Below, piece by piece: positions 51,737-60,482 of a stretch of 64,000 bases of DNA; positions within the stretch are counted from its first letter, which is position 1; every line of letters starts with the position of its first letter. Source of the stretch: Streptomyces sp. V3I8 (GTDB taxonomy: Bacteria; Actinomycetota; Actinomycetes; Streptomycetales; Streptomycetaceae); contig NZ_JAUSZL010000002.1 of NCBI RefSeq assembly GCF_030817535.1, positions 992,001-1,056,000 of the forward strand, in the 5' to 3' direction. The notes under the pieces were generated by a model, which did no database searches, was not told where the DNA came from, and saw nothing but the letters and a program-made list of their open reading frames with translations. The position numbers and the translations under genes were made by a program.

Positions 51737-52282
51737 ATGACGGCCGCCATCACCATGACCAGCAGGACGACCGCCGAGCACGAGCTGGCCGATTTGCAGC
51801 GGGAGCACGGAGCACCGCTCTTCGCCCTGCTGCTGAGGCTCTCCGACGGGGACCGCCAGCGCGCCGAGGATCTGGTGCAGGAGACGTTCGTACGCGCCTG
51901 GCAGCATCCCGAGGCGTTGCGCGCCGACGACTTCGACTCCGTACGGCCCTGGCTGCTGACCGTGGGCCGACGCCTCGCCATCGACGCCCGGCGGGCCCGG
52001 CAGGCGCGGCCCGCCGAGGTGGGGGACGCCGTGCTGGAGAGCGCGCGGGTCGCGGCCGATCACGCGGAACGCTCCGTGGCGACACTGGATGTGCGGGAGG
52101 CTGTGAAGACTCTCACTCCCGAACACCGTGAAGTCCTGGTGCAGGTGTATTTCCGGGGGGCGAGCGTGGCGGAGGCCGCGGCGGCCCTGGGCATTCCGCC
52201 CGGTACCGTGAAATCTCGCGCGTACTACGCGCTGCGCGCCCTGCGCCGGGTTCTTCCGGGATACGCGGCCGACCTGCGGTGA
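51737..52282 (+). CDS. ECF-type RNA polymerase sigma factor
   Basis: A 181-residue group 4 sigma factor with region 2 (LLLRLSDGDRQRAEDLVQETFVRAWQHPEALR, then VRPWLLTVGRRLAIDARRAR) and region 4 (VKTLTPEHREVLVQVYFRGASVAEAAAALGIPPGTVKSRAYYALRALRR). The start is uncertain: ATG 51737 is taken because it gives a usual N terminus, but ATG 51755 and a GTG at 51695 are in frame. A terminator hairpin follows 4 bp after the stop codon. A zinc-finger anti-sigma-like gene lies 830 bp downstream with one unknown gene between, so the three may form a regulatory unit. Confidence 0.9.
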   Translation: MTAAITMTSRTTAEHELADLQREHGAPLFALLLRLSDGDRQRAEDLVQETFVRAWQHPEALRADDFDSVRPWLLTVGRRLAIDARRARQARPAEVGDAVLESARVAADHAERSVATLDVREAVKTLTPEHREVLVQVYFRGASVAEAAAALGIPPGTVKSRAYYALRALRRVLPGYAADLR

Positions 52283-52285
52283 AAC

Positions 52286-52307
52286 CGGAGGCTGGGTCAA
52301 GCCTCCG
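52286..52307 (+). terminator. hairpin after the sigma factor gene
   Basis: CGGAGGCT (52286-52293) pairs with 52300-52307 with a six-base loop, just after the stop codon and followed by TAAAG. Confidence 0.6.
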
Positions 52308-52417
52308 TAAAGCGCCTTGCTGAGGATCATGGTTGAGCAATCAGCTGTCCTCATCCGTGTTCCCGACTGGGGCCCGGGGACGGGCGACGCGTACGCACCG
52401 GAGGAAGGCGGGAAGGG

Positions 52418-52933
52418 ATGCTGCACAGAGGTCAAGAGAGTACGGACGGCACGGGCGGTGGTGAACTCACCGTCCCCATGGCCTGGTTGTACGCCGAGTA
52501 CATCGCCGACGAGCTGTTGCGGACCGGCGACCTGATGCCGCCCACGTCCTTCGAGTTCCGTGCCGGGCGTGACGCCCTGGCGCTGACCATCTTCCTGTCG
52601 GACACGAGCGGCGAGCTCTCCGGCATCCGGGTGGTGACGCAGTTGGAGACGTGGCTGTCGCTGACGGCGTACGACCAGCCGTGGCAGGACTGGGTGCGCG
52701 AGCGCATGGCCGGACTCGAGGACGAGGCACGCGAGGCGGGCGGCCCGGCACCGGACCTGGACCTGGCGGCGGAGGCCTGGCGCTGGCTGGAGGAGACCGA
52801 GCTGCTGGCGCCCGACCTGGACGCGGTGCCGGGCGGCGGGCCCGTCGTCGGGGAGGACGACGGCCCGAAGGTCTGGACCCCGGCGTGGCAGCTGGGGCTG
52901 CCGCTCGGGCACCTGGCGATCCATCTGTTCTGA
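52418..52933 (+). CDS. hypothetical protein
   Basis: A 171-residue cytoplasmic protein that I do not recognise. The central part is rich in tryptophan and acidic residues: MAWLYAEYIADELLRTGDLMPP, a beta-like FRAGRDALALTIFLSD, LETWLSLTAYDQPWQDWVRERMAGLEDEAREAG and a C-terminal WTPAWQLGLPLGHLAIHLF. No signal peptide or metal motif. The ATG is 9 nt from a GAAGG ribosome site. Located between the sigma factor and anti-sigma genes on the same strand, which hints at a link with the regulator pair, but I have no further evidence. Confidence 0.75.
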   Translation: MLHRGQESTDGTGGGELTVPMAWLYAEYIADELLRTGDLMPPTSFEFRAGRDALALTIFLSDTSGELSGIRVVTQLETWLSLTAYDQPWQDWVRERMAGLEDEAREAGGPAPDLDLAAEAWRWLEETELLAPDLDAVPGGGPVVGEDDGPKVWTPAWQLGLPLGHLAIHLF

Positions 52934-53111
52934 GCCCGGCTCCCGCGACCGGTTTTTTTCGGACCTCGACCAATCCGCGGGCCCGGCCGCTCCGAATCTC
53001 CTGGTTGCATTCCGGGCGGGGCTTGAGTGATTCGGCGGTCTCCTGCGTACCGGTGGGCAAGCAGCTACTCCCCGCACACACCCCCCATCGGCACGGCAAT
53101 GAGGATTTGGT

Positions 53112-53789
53112 ATGAGGTCGCTGGAACGCCACCGCGACGTCGGCGCATACGCGCTAGGCGTGCTGGACGAGGCGGATGCATTCCGCTTCGAGGACCACCT
53201 CATGGAGTGTCCCCAGTGTGCGGTTCAGATACATGAACTGTCCGCCACGACAAGGACGTTGAGGGCGTACGCCCAGGCGACGCCGCGCTCCGTGAACCCT
53301 ATGACACAGGCCGGACCGGGCCTTTTGGACCGGCTCCTGGAGGATGTCGTCTCGGCCCGCAGGAGCGGGCGCAGGCGTTGGCTGTACGCGATCGCCGCCT
53401 CCGTGGTCCTCGCCGTCGGCGGGCCCGCGATCGCGGTCCTCGCCGGGGACGAGGACGCGGTGGCGGTTGCGGACGCCGCCCCCGCCGCGCGGACGGTCGC
53501 CGCGACCGATCCGGGGACGGGGGTGTGGGCCGAGGTCACCACCCACGACCGGGCCTACGGCAGCGAGGTGGACGCCAGGGTCAAGAACGCCTCCGCCGAC
53601 GAGACGTGCCGACTGGTCGCCGTCGGCGCCGACGGCTCGGAGCAGGTGGTCCTGAGCTGGACCGTGCCCGCGCAGGCCGCGCCGCCCCGCGACGCCATGC
53701 GGGGCGCGGCGGCGATGCACCCCTCCGACATCGTCCGGTACGAGGTCCGCACGGGGGACGGCGAACGGCTCGTGACGATCAAGCCCTGA
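53112..53789 (+). CDS. zinc-finger anti-sigma factor, membrane anchored
   Basis: A 225-residue zf-HC2 anti-sigma factor. The zinc-binding anti-sigma block is at residues 7-45: a histidine-rich start (HRDVGAYALGVLDEADAFRFEDHLMECPQCAVQIHE) with the H-x3-C-x2-C signature HLMECPQC. A membrane helix (RWLYAIAASVVLAVGGPAIAVLAG, about 90-113) follows, then an extracytoplasmic domain with VWAEVTTHDRAYG and VLSWTVPAQAAPP. This is the usual plan for an anti-sigma that holds an ECF sigma factor at the membrane. Its partner is probably the sigma factor at 51737. A perfect hairpin follows 3 bases after the stop. Confidence 0.92.
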   Translation: MRSLERHRDVGAYALGVLDEADAFRFEDHLMECPQCAVQIHELSATTRTLRAYAQATPRSVNPMTQAGPGLLDRLLEDVVSARRSGRRRWLYAIAASVVLAVGGPAIAVLAGDEDAVAVADAAPAARTVAATDPGTGVWAEVTTHDRAYGSEVDARVKNASADETCRLVAVGADGSEQVVLSWTVPAQAAPPRDAMRGAAAMHPSDIVRYEVRTGDGERLVTIKP

Positions 53790-53792
53790 CCT

Positions 53793-53818
53793 GGGTTCCC
53801 GGACCGCTCCGGGAACCC
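53793..53818. terminator. hairpin between the anti-sigma and phosphatase genes
   Basis: GGGTTCCCGGA (53793-53803) pairs perfectly with 53808-53818 over a four-base loop, between the convergent genes. Confidence 0.75.
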
Positions 53819-53848
53819 GGACGTCCCGCGGCCCGCCGGAGGCTGTCG

Positions 53849-55930
53849 TCACCTCGGCCGGTCCGCCACCACGAACTCGCACCACACGCACTTCCCGCCG
53901 CCCCTGGCCTCCACGCCCCACATGTCCGCGAGCCGGTCCACCAGCAGGAGGCCCCGCCCGGAGACGCCGGACTCCCCCGCCTCCCGGCGCCGGGGCAGGG
54001 CGCTGGACGCGTCCTCGACCTCGACCCGCAGGCGGCGGTCGGGCCCGGTGAGGACGCGCAGGGTGACGATCGCGGCGCCTTCCGTGTGCAGGAGGGCGTT
54101 GGTGACCAGCTCGTCGGCGACCAGCTCGATCTCGTCGGCGCGGTCCCCCGCACCCCAGGCCCGTACGGCCGCGCGGACCATGTGCCGGGCCCCGGTGAGC
54201 GCCTCGGGGTCGCCGGGCCCCACGTGCTGCCGCAGCCGCCCCTCGGAGCGCCGGGCGGCCACGCTCATCCGGCGCAGCAGGAGCAGCGCCACGTCGTCCT
54301 CGCCGCCGCGTTCCTCCGCGACGTCGATGAGGCGGTCGGCGAGGTCGCGGACGTCGGCGGGCCCCGTGGCGACGAGCGCCCGCAGGATCCGCATGCCCTC
54401 GTCGAGGTCGATGCCCGGCTGCTCCACCAGGCCGTCGGTGCACAGCAGCAGTGTCTGGCCGGGGTCGAGCTCGAAGGTGCCGACCGGGTACTCCAGGCGC
54501 CCGAACAGGGCGGACAGGCCGAGCGGCAGACCCCCTTCGACGGAGAGCCGCCGGCAGCTGCCGTCCGTGTCGCGGACCAGCGGGTCGATGTGCCCGGCCC
54601 GGACCGCCTGGACCACTCCGGTGGCCAGATCGATCTCCGCGTACAGGCAGGTCGCGAAGCGTTCGGTGTCGAGTTCGTGGAGGAAGACGGAGGCGCGGGC
54701 CATCACCGCCGCGGGGGTGTGGCCCTCCGCCGCGTAGGCGCGCAGCACGATGCGCAGCTGGCCCATGACGGCGGCGGCGTACGTGTCGTGCCCCTGGACG
54801 TCACCGATGACGGCGCCCACCCTGCCGCCGGGCAGCGGGATCACGTCGTACCAGTCGCCGCCGATCTCGCGGCCGAGGGACCCGGAGCGGTAGCGCACGG
54901 CGACGTCGGCGCCCGGGACGTCCGGGATCGAGCGCGGCAGCATGGCCTGCTGGAGGTCCTGGGCGAGGTCCTTCTCCTGCTCGTAGAACATGGCGCGCCG
55001 CAGGCTCTGCCCGATGCTGCTGCCGAGGGCGACGAGGACGTTGCGGTCCTGGGCCGAGAAGCCGTGCCGGTCGCCGTACAGGAGCCCCATGGCGCCGACG
55101 GGCCTGCCCTGGGCGATGAGCGGCAGATAGGCCGCCGAGGTGATGCCGAGCCCGGTGATGTGCGGCCACAGCAGCGGGTAGGACGCGGCGAACTCCTCGG
55201 GCGACTCGATGTAGCGCGGCGTGAGGGTGCGCACGACCTCGCTCATCGGGTACTGCTCGTCCAGGTGGGTGACCAGGGTGCCGGGCACGAAGCTGCCCTT
55301 GGGGCCCTCCGCGACCAGGCGGATGCGCCCGGCCTCGACCAGGCCCATGACGAGACTGGTCGCGCCCAGCGAGGTGACGCCCTGGTTGTTCTCCAGGACG
55401 TCGATGACGTCCCGGACCGTGCGGGCGTGCGCGAGGGCCGCCGTGGTGAGCTGTACGACGTTCGTCTGCCGGCGGCGGGCCTCGTCGTCCGGGGCGGTCT
55501 GCTCGCGGCGTTCCCGGGCCTCGCCCAGCTCCCGGGTCGCGTCGCGGACGATGCCGATGACACGGCGCGGGCGGCCGGTCCCGTCGCGCTGGATGCAGCC
55601 CTGGGTGTGGGTCCAGCGCAGGGTGCCGTCCCGGCGCCGGACGCGGAAGTACGCCCCGTAGTTCTCGCTGCCGTCCTTGAGGGACCGGGAGACATGCATG
55701 TCCAGGCGGTGGGCCTCGTCCGGCGGCACCCGGGGCGCCAGGTCCTGCGGACGGCCGGTGTACTCCTCGGGGCGCACGTCGAAGATCTCGTGCGCCAGCG
55801 CATCCATCCGCATGACGCCGTTGTCCAGGTCCCAGTCGAAGCTGCCCATGCGGTTGAGCGCCAGGATCGGATCCGGGTGGGCGGGCCAGTCGTCCGGGAG
55901 TGACAGGGCGTTCGCACCCCGATCAACCAT
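53849..55930 (-). CDS. PAS-GAF-PP2C-HATPase regulatory phosphatase
   Basis: A 693-residue multidomain protein of the SpoIIE/RsbU type found in Streptomyces stress and development. Order: PAS/PAC (about 25-135, FRVRRRDGTLRWTHTQG), GAF (about 160-320, AYLPLIAQGRPVGAMGLLYGD), PP2C phosphatase (about 340-560, IGGDWYDVIPLPGGRVGAVIGDVQGHD with its metal-binding aspartates; AGHIDPLVR; LLLCTDGLVEQPG), and a C-terminal HATPase_c kinase-like domain (about 580-690, ELVADELVTNALLH). It could dephosphorylate an anti-anti-sigma factor and also bind one through the ATPase domain. Located beside a sigma/anti-sigma pair of another class. ATG 55930 is only 65 bp from the fucose operon end. Confidence 0.93.
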   Translation of the reverse strand: MVDRGANALSLPDDWPAHPDPILALNRMGSFDWDLDNGVMRMDALAHEIFDVRPEEYTGRPQDLAPRVPPDEAHRLDMHVSRSLKDGSENYGAYFRVRRRDGTLRWTHTQGCIQRDGTGRPRRVIGIVRDATRELGEARERREQTAPDDEARRRQTNVVQLTTAALAHARTVRDVIDVLENNQGVTSLGATSLVMGLVEAGRIRLVAEGPKGSFVPGTLVTHLDEQYPMSEVVRTLTPRYIESPEEFAASYPLLWPHITGLGITSAAYLPLIAQGRPVGAMGLLYGDRHGFSAQDRNVLVALGSSIGQSLRRAMFYEQEKDLAQDLQQAMLPRSIPDVPGADVAVRYRSGSLGREIGGDWYDVIPLPGGRVGAVIGDVQGHDTYAAAVMGQLRIVLRAYAAEGHTPAAVMARASVFLHELDTERFATCLYAEIDLATGVVQAVRAGHIDPLVRDTDGSCRRLSVEGGLPLGLSALFGRLEYPVGTFELDPGQTLLLCTDGLVEQPGIDLDEGMRILRALVATGPADVRDLADRLIDVAEERGGEDDVALLLLRRMSVAARRSEGRLRQHVGPGDPEALTGARHMVRAAVRAWGAGDRADEIELVADELVTNALLHTEGAAIVTLRVLTGPDRRLRVEVEDASSALPRRREAGESGVSGRGLLLVDRLADMWGVEARGGGKCVWCEFVVADRPR

Positions 55931-55995
55931 GAGCCCACCTTGTCAGGGTTTACCCGAATCCTCGACTCGTAGGACCCTCGGGCGCGTGCACCGGT

Positions 55996-56856
55996 TCAGA
56001 GGCCGTAGACGCGGGTCGCGGTGCCCGCGAAGACCTCCTGCCGCTCGCCCTCGCCGAGCCCCGCGGTCAGCTGCCCGGCGATGTCGACGACCTGCCCGTA
56101 CGGGGCGACGAGCGTGCACACCGGCCAGTCGGAGCCGAACATCAGCCGGCCGGGCCCGAAGGCCTCCAGCACCGTGTCCGCGTAGGGCGCCAGGTCCGCC
56201 ACCGTCCAGGAGCGCGGATCCGCCTCCGTGACCAGTCCGGACAGCTTGCAGACGGTGTTCGGCAGGGCGGCGAAGGCGCGGACGGCGGCGGCCCAGGGCT
56301 CCGGGTCCCCGGCGGCGACGGGCGGTTTGCCCAGGTGGTCGAGGACGAAGGTGAGCCCGGGGTGGCTCCGTGCCGACTCCACACAGGCCGGGAGCTGGTG
56401 CGGCAGGACGACCAGGTCGTGGACCAGACCCGCGCCGGCGAGCGCCGCGAGTCCGCGGTGCACGTCCGCGCGCAGCAGCCACGCGGGGTCCGGCTCGCCC
56501 TGGACCTGGTGCCGGATGCCCTTGAGATACCGCCCTCCCGGCAGCTCGCGCAGGCGGGCCAGCTCGTCCGCGACGCCGGGACGGGTGAGGTCGGTCCAGC
56601 CGACGACGGCGCCGATCAGGTCGCCGCTCCCGGCGAGCGCGAGGAACTCCGGGGTCTCCTCGGCCACCGTGACCGTCTGCACGAGGACGGTACGGGTGAC
56701 TCCCGCGGCCCGGGCCTGCGGCGCCAGGTCCCCGAGGGTGAAGTTCCGTCTCAGGGGCGCCAGCGCGGGACCCGAGATCCAGTCCTGGTCGCGTACGGAG
56801 AGGTCCCAGACGTGGTGGTGGGCGTCGACGACACCCTGCCGGGGGCTGCTCGTCAC
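55996..56856 (-). CDS. amidohydrolase-family lactonase (L-fuconolactonase type)
   Basis: A 286-residue amidohydrolase 2 enzyme. N-terminal metal block VVDAHHHVWDLSVRDQDWI, later FVLDHLGKPP and a C-terminal MFGSDWPVC. The set matches bacterial fuconolactonases that open L-fucono-1,5-lactone in the non-phosphorylating pathway. The GTG at 56856 overlaps the mutarotase stop by 4 bp (GTGA). It is the last gene of the catabolic operon. Substrate inferred from context; a rhamnonolactone role cannot be fully excluded. Confidence 0.87.
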   Translation of the reverse strand: MTSSPRQGVVDAHHHVWDLSVRDQDWISGPALAPLRRNFTLGDLAPQARAAGVTRTVLVQTVTVAEETPEFLALAGSGDLIGAVVGWTDLTRPGVADELARLRELPGGRYLKGIRHQVQGEPDPAWLLRADVHRGLAALAGAGLVHDLVVLPHQLPACVESARSHPGLTFVLDHLGKPPVAAGDPEPWAAAVRAFAALPNTVCKLSGLVTEADPRSWTVADLAPYADTVLEAFGPGRLMFGSDWPVCTLVAPYGQVVDIAGQLTAGLGEGERQEVFAGTATRVYGL

Positions 56857-57167
56857 GGCAGTTCCCACACGACCGGGAGCCCCGCCCGCGAGCCCCCGGC
56901 GGAGTAGTCGTGCACGACGTCCAGCAGCTGCGCCATCCGCGACTGCCAGGCGATGTTGACGGGCAGCTTCTCCAGTTCGGCGAGCAGCCGCGCGTAGTCC
57001 TCGCACTCCAGGAGGTGGAAGAGGTCGGGGCCGCTGCGCCAGATCGTCCAGGACGTGGCACCGGCGGCACGGATCGCGTCCGTGAGGGCCTCGGGCACCT
57101 CGCGGTGCGCGGCCTCGTACGCGTCGACGCGGTCGAGGCGGACCTTGGTGTGCAGGGCGACTCTCAT
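56853..57167 (-). CDS. L-rhamnose/L-fucose mutarotase family protein
   Basis: A 104-residue RhaM/FucM-like aldose mutarotase. Signature features: MRVALHTKVRLDRVDAYEAAHREVPEAL, ATSWTIWRSGPDLFHLLECEDYARLLAEL, VNIAWQSRMAQLLDVVHDY. It interconverts sugar anomers to feed the dehydrogenase. Overlaps the neighbour on each side by 4 bp, so it is translated as part of the chain. Confidence 0.93.
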   Translation of the reverse strand: MRVALHTKVRLDRVDAYEAAHREVPEALTDAIRAAGATSWTIWRSGPDLFHLLECEDYARLLAELEKLPVNIAWQSRMAQLLDVVHDYSAGGSRAGLPVVWELP

Positions 57168-58249
57168 GACAGCTCCTCGGACGGGTCCGCGGGTGGCTCC
57201 ACGGGTGGTTTCCCGCCCGGCACCGGGGCGTCGGCGGGCAGGAGGCCCCTCTCCCGGAGCTCCTGCCAGAAGCCGGCCGGCACCGGTGCCGTGAACCGGG
57301 CCGCGCAGTCCCGCGCCTCGTGCGGTGACCGGGCTCCGACGAGGACGGAGGCGACCGCCGGGTGGGCGGCGCAGAAGGCCAGCGCGGCGGCCCGCAGGGT
57401 GGTGCCGTGCCGGCCGGCCACCGCCCGGAGCTCCAGCGCCCGGTCCAGCAACTCGGGTGACGCGGCAGCGTAGTCGTACGTCGCTCCCGGCTTCGGGTCG
57501 GCCAGCAGGCCGGAGTTGAAGGCGCCGCCGACGACGACGGACGTGCCCCGCTCCCGCGCGGCCGGCAGCAGGTCGGTGAGGGCCCGCTGGTCGAGGAGCG
57601 TGTAGCGGCCGGCGCAGAGCACCACGTCGACGTCCGTGTCCCGTACGAAACGGGTGAGCATCTCCGCCTGGTTCATGCCCGCGCCGATCGCACCCACCAC
57701 CCCCTGCGCACGCAGCTCCTCCAGGGCCGGATACCCCTCGCGGAACGCCTGCTCGCCGTGGTCGTCCGGGTCGTGGAGGTAGACGACGTCCACCCGGTCC
57801 AGGCCGAGCCGCTCCAGGCTGGCGTCGAGGGTGCGGCGTACCCCGTCGGCGCTGAAGTCCCAGACCCGGCGGTGCGTGGCGGGGACCGCGAACCCGTTGG
57901 CCAGGTCGTCGCCGCCCGCGCCGGCGGGCTCCAGGCGGCGGCCCACCTTGGTCGAGACGGTGTACGCCGACCGGGGGCGCTCGCGCAGGGCCGCGCCCAG
58001 GCGCCGCTCGGAGAGGCCGATGCCGTAGTGGGGCGCGGTGTCGAAGTAGCGGACGCCCGCGTCCCAGGCGGCCCGCACGGTCTCGTGCGCCTGCTCCTCG
58101 GAGACCTCGCGGTAGAGGTTGCCGATGGCCGCCGCGCCGAGGGCCAGGGCGGTGACCCGGACACCACCGCGGCCGAGCGTACGGGTCCGCCCGTCGGCCG
58201 CGTCGCCGGTCGCCGTGCCGGTCCTCCTGTCCGTCGCCATGCCGGTCAC
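57164..58249 (-). CDS. aldo/keto reductase, probable L-fucose dehydrogenase
   Basis: A 361-residue AKR. Catalytic tetrad visible: aspartate and tyrosine in RYFDTAPHYGIGLSE (about 68-82), lysine in VSTKVGRRLEP, histidine in VYLHDPDD. It resembles bacterial D-threo-aldose (L-fucose) dehydrogenases. Product would be fuconolactone for the next gene. The GTG at 58249 overlaps the SDR stop (GTGA), and the TGA overlaps the mutarotase start (ATGA). A later ATG at 58240 is possible. Confidence 0.88.
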   Translation of the reverse strand: MTGMATDRRTGTATGDAADGRTRTLGRGGVRVTALALGAAAIGNLYREVSEEQAHETVRAAWDAGVRYFDTAPHYGIGLSERRLGAALRERPRSAYTVSTKVGRRLEPAGAGGDDLANGFAVPATHRRVWDFSADGVRRTLDASLERLGLDRVDVVYLHDPDDHGEQAFREGYPALEELRAQGVVGAIGAGMNQAEMLTRFVRDTDVDVVLCAGRYTLLDQRALTDLLPAARERGTSVVVGGAFNSGLLADPKPGATYDYAAASPELLDRALELRAVAGRHGTTLRAAALAFCAAHPAVASVLVGARSPHEARDCAARFTAPVPAGFWQELRERGLLPADAPVPGGKPPVEPPADPSEELS

Positions 58250-59001
58250 CGGCCCGCCGGACGCAGCCGCAGCCCCTGCATCCCGCCGTCGACCGCGAGG
58301 GCCGTGCCGGTGGTCGCGCCGGACAGCGGGCTCGCCAGGTAGGCGATGGCGCCCGCCACCTCGTCCGCCAGGACGAGGCGGCCGGTGGGCTGGCGGGCCT
58401 CCAGGGCGGCCCGCTCGGCGGCCGGGTCGGGCGCGGCGTCCAGCAGCCGGCCGACCCAGGGGGTGTCGACCGTACCGGGGTTCACGCAGTTGACGCGGAT
58501 GCCCTCACGGACGTGGTCGGCGGCCATGGCGAGGGTCAGCGACAGGACGGCACCCTTGGACGCGGAGTACAGGGCGCGCTGCGGCAGGCCCGCGGTCGCC
58601 GCGACGGAGCAGGTGTTCACGACCGCCGCCTGCGAGGAGTTCCGCAGGTGCGGCAGGGCGGCGCGGGTCGTACGGACCATGCCGACGACGTTGACGTCCA
58701 TGACGTGGTGCCAGGCGTCGTCGTCGTTGTCCTCGACGGTGCCTCGGGCGCCGATGCCCGCGTTGTTGACCAGTACGTCGAGTCCGCCGAGGCCGGCCGC
58801 GGCGGCGGCGACGGCCCGGCGCACGGACGCGTCGTCGGTGACGTCCGCCTCGTACCCGAGCAGGGGCTGCGCCACGCTCGCGGGGTCCAGGTCGAGGACG
58901 GCGACCCGGGCGCCCCGGGCGGCGAGGAGCAGCGCGGTGGCCCGTCCGATACCGGAGGCGCCGCCGGTCACCAGGGCCTTGAGTCCTGCGAAGTCGTTCA
59001 T
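58246..59001 (-). CDS. short-chain dehydrogenase, probable 2-keto-3-deoxy-L-fuconate dehydrogenase
   Basis: A 251-residue classical SDR. The cofactor motif is [17 protein letters not shown] (near residue 10-26), NNAGIG at about 86-91, catalytic serine in [10 protein letters not shown] and YxxxK in [11 protein letters not shown] (about 145-155). It carries the aspartate (LDLDP) after the beta2 strand that favours NAD. In the non-phosphorylating L-fucose route it would oxidise 2-keto-3-deoxy-L-fuconate. Overlaps the dehydratase and AKR genes by 4 bp each. Confidence 0.88.
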   Translation of the reverse strand: MNDFAGLKALVTGGASGIGRATALLLAARGARVAVLDLDPASVAQPLLGYEADVTDDASVRRAVAAAAAGLGGLDVLVNNAGIGARGTVEDNDDDAWHHVMDVNVVGMVRTTRAALPHLRNSSQAAVVNTCSVAATAGLPQRALYSASKGAVLSLTLAMAADHVREGIRVNCVNPGTVDTPWVGRLLDAAPDPAAERAALEARQPTGRLVLADEVAGAIAYLASPLSGATTGTALAVDGGMQGLRLRPAGR

Positions 59002-60365
59002 GCCGCCCGCTCCTTCTGCTGCTTCTGCTGCTTCTGCCGTTCGAGATCGGCGGCCCAGAACGTGCCGTCCGGGAAGGTGAACTCGGCGACGGACTCCGGC
59101 CGCATGGCCGCCGAGAAGCCCGGTGCGGTGGGTGCCAGATAGTGACCCTTTCTGATCACCACCGGGTCCAGGAAGTGCTCGTGCAGATGGTCGACGTACT
59201 CGATCACCCGGTTCTCCGTCGTCCCCGACAGCGCCACGTAGTCGAACATCGACAGGTGCTGGACGAGCTCGCACAGACCGACGCCGCCGGCGTGCGGGCA
59301 GACGGGGACACCGAACTTGGCCGCGAGGAGCAGGATCGCGAGGTTCTCGTTGACGCCGCCGACCCGGGCCGCGTCGATCTGCAGGACGTCGATCGCGCCC
59401 GCCTGGAGCAGCTGCTTGAAGACGATCCGGTTCTGCACGTGTTCACCGGTGGCGACCTTGACCGGCGCGACGGCCTTGCGGACGGCGGCATGGCCGAGGA
59501 CGTCGTCGGGGCTGGTGGGCTCCTCGATCCAGTACGGGTCGAACTCCGCCAGCGCCCCGGTCCACTCGATGGCCTCGTCGACGTTCCACCGCTGGTTGGC
59601 GTCGACGGCGATACGGATGTCCGGTCCGACGGCGGCCCGGGCCACCCGGCAGCGCCGTACGTCGTCGGCGAGGTCCGCGCCGACCTTCAGCTTGATCTGG
59701 GTGAAGCCGTCGGCGACGGCCTGGCGGGCCAGCCGGGTGAGCTTCTCGTCGGAGTAGCCGAGCCAGCCGGGCGAGGTGGTGTAGCCGGGGAAACCCCGCT
59801 CCGCCAGCAGCGCGGACCGGTCCGCCGCGCCCTTTCCGCCGCGGCGCAGCAGTCCGAGCGCGTCCTCGGGGGTGAGGACGTCCGCGATGTACCGGAAGTC
59901 CACCTGGGAGACGAGCCATTCGGGGGTGGCGTCGGCGAGCAGCCGCCACAGAGGTGTGCGGGCGTGCTTGGCGGCGAGATCCCAGACGGCGTTGACGACG
60001 GCGCCGATCGCCATGTGCATCACGCCCTTCTCGGGCCCGAGCCAGCGCAGTTGGCTGTCGCCGGTCAGGTCGCGGGCCAGTGAGCCCGGGTCCGCGCACA
60101 GCTCCTGGACCGACCGCCCCAGGATGTGCGGGCGCAGCGCCTCGATCGCGGCGACCTGGACCTCGTTGCCCCGCCCGATGGTGAAGGTGAAGCCGTGCCC
60201 TTCCAGGCCGCCTTCCGTTGCGTCGCCGCCCGTACGCAGGACGACGTAGGCGGCCGAGTAGTCGGGGTCGGGGTTCATCGCATCGGATCCGTCGAGCTCC
60301 CGCGAGGTGGGAAACCGGATGTCGTAGGTGTCGACCGCGATGACACGGGCGCCGGATGAGGACAC
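58998..60365 (-). CDS. L-fuconate dehydratase (enolase superfamily)
   Basis: A 455-residue mandelate-racemase-group enzyme closest to FucD/ENOSF1. Diagnostic blocks: [24 protein letters not shown] near the N terminus; catalytic [11 protein letters not shown] (lysine); metal ligands in [19 protein letters not shown] and TGEHVQNR; base region [18 protein letters not shown]. It dehydrates L-fuconate to 2-keto-3-deoxy-L-fuconate and is the strongest marker for the pathway. The GTG has AAAGG 7 nt upstream. The C terminus [13 protein letters not shown] is encoded by tandem CTTCTGCTG repeats at 59013-59039. First of the catabolic genes, following the transporter. Confidence 0.95.
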   Translation of the reverse strand: MSSSGARVIAVDTYDIRFPTSRELDGSDAMNPDPDYSAAYVVLRTGGDATEGGLEGHGFTFTIGRGNEVQVAAIEALRPHILGRSVQELCADPGSLARDLTGDSQLRWLGPEKGVMHMAIGAVVNAVWDLAAKHARTPLWRLLADATPEWLVSQVDFRYIADVLTPEDALGLLRRGGKGAADRSALLAERGFPGYTTSPGWLGYSDEKLTRLARQAVADGFTQIKLKVGADLADDVRRCRVARAAVGPDIRIAVDANQRWNVDEAIEWTGALAEFDPYWIEEPTSPDDVLGHAAVRKAVAPVKVATGEHVQNRIVFKQLLQAGAIDVLQIDAARVGGVNENLAILLLAAKFGVPVCPHAGGVGLCELVQHLSMFDYVALSGTTENRVIEYVDHLHEHFLDPVVIRKGHYLAPTAPGFSAAMRPESVAEFTFPDGTFWAADLERQKQQKQQKERAA

Positions 60366-60482
60366 AGAGGTGCCTTTCGGTCAGACGCCCCCGAAGGGGC
60401 GCGGGGCTGTGACATGTACGGCTCCGCCGCGTGGGCGCGACCAGCCACGACGAACCCGCGGCTGCACACCACGCCGAGGGGC
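60366..60482. repeat. dispersed intergenic repeat, copy 5, in the fucose operon
   Basis: CCCCCGAAGGGGCGCGGGGC at 60388 onward followed by TGTGACATGTACGGCTCCGC and CCAGCCACGACGAACCCGC. It belongs to the same family as the sequences near 20907, 36945 and 41592. It separates the transporter genes from the catabolic genes and could limit read-through. Confidence 0.7.

Noticed and set aside
59013..59039. CTTCTGCTG tandem repeats as an insertion or regulatory repeat
   Set aside because: They encode the KQQ-rich C-terminal tail of the dehydratase in frame and look like simple slippage.
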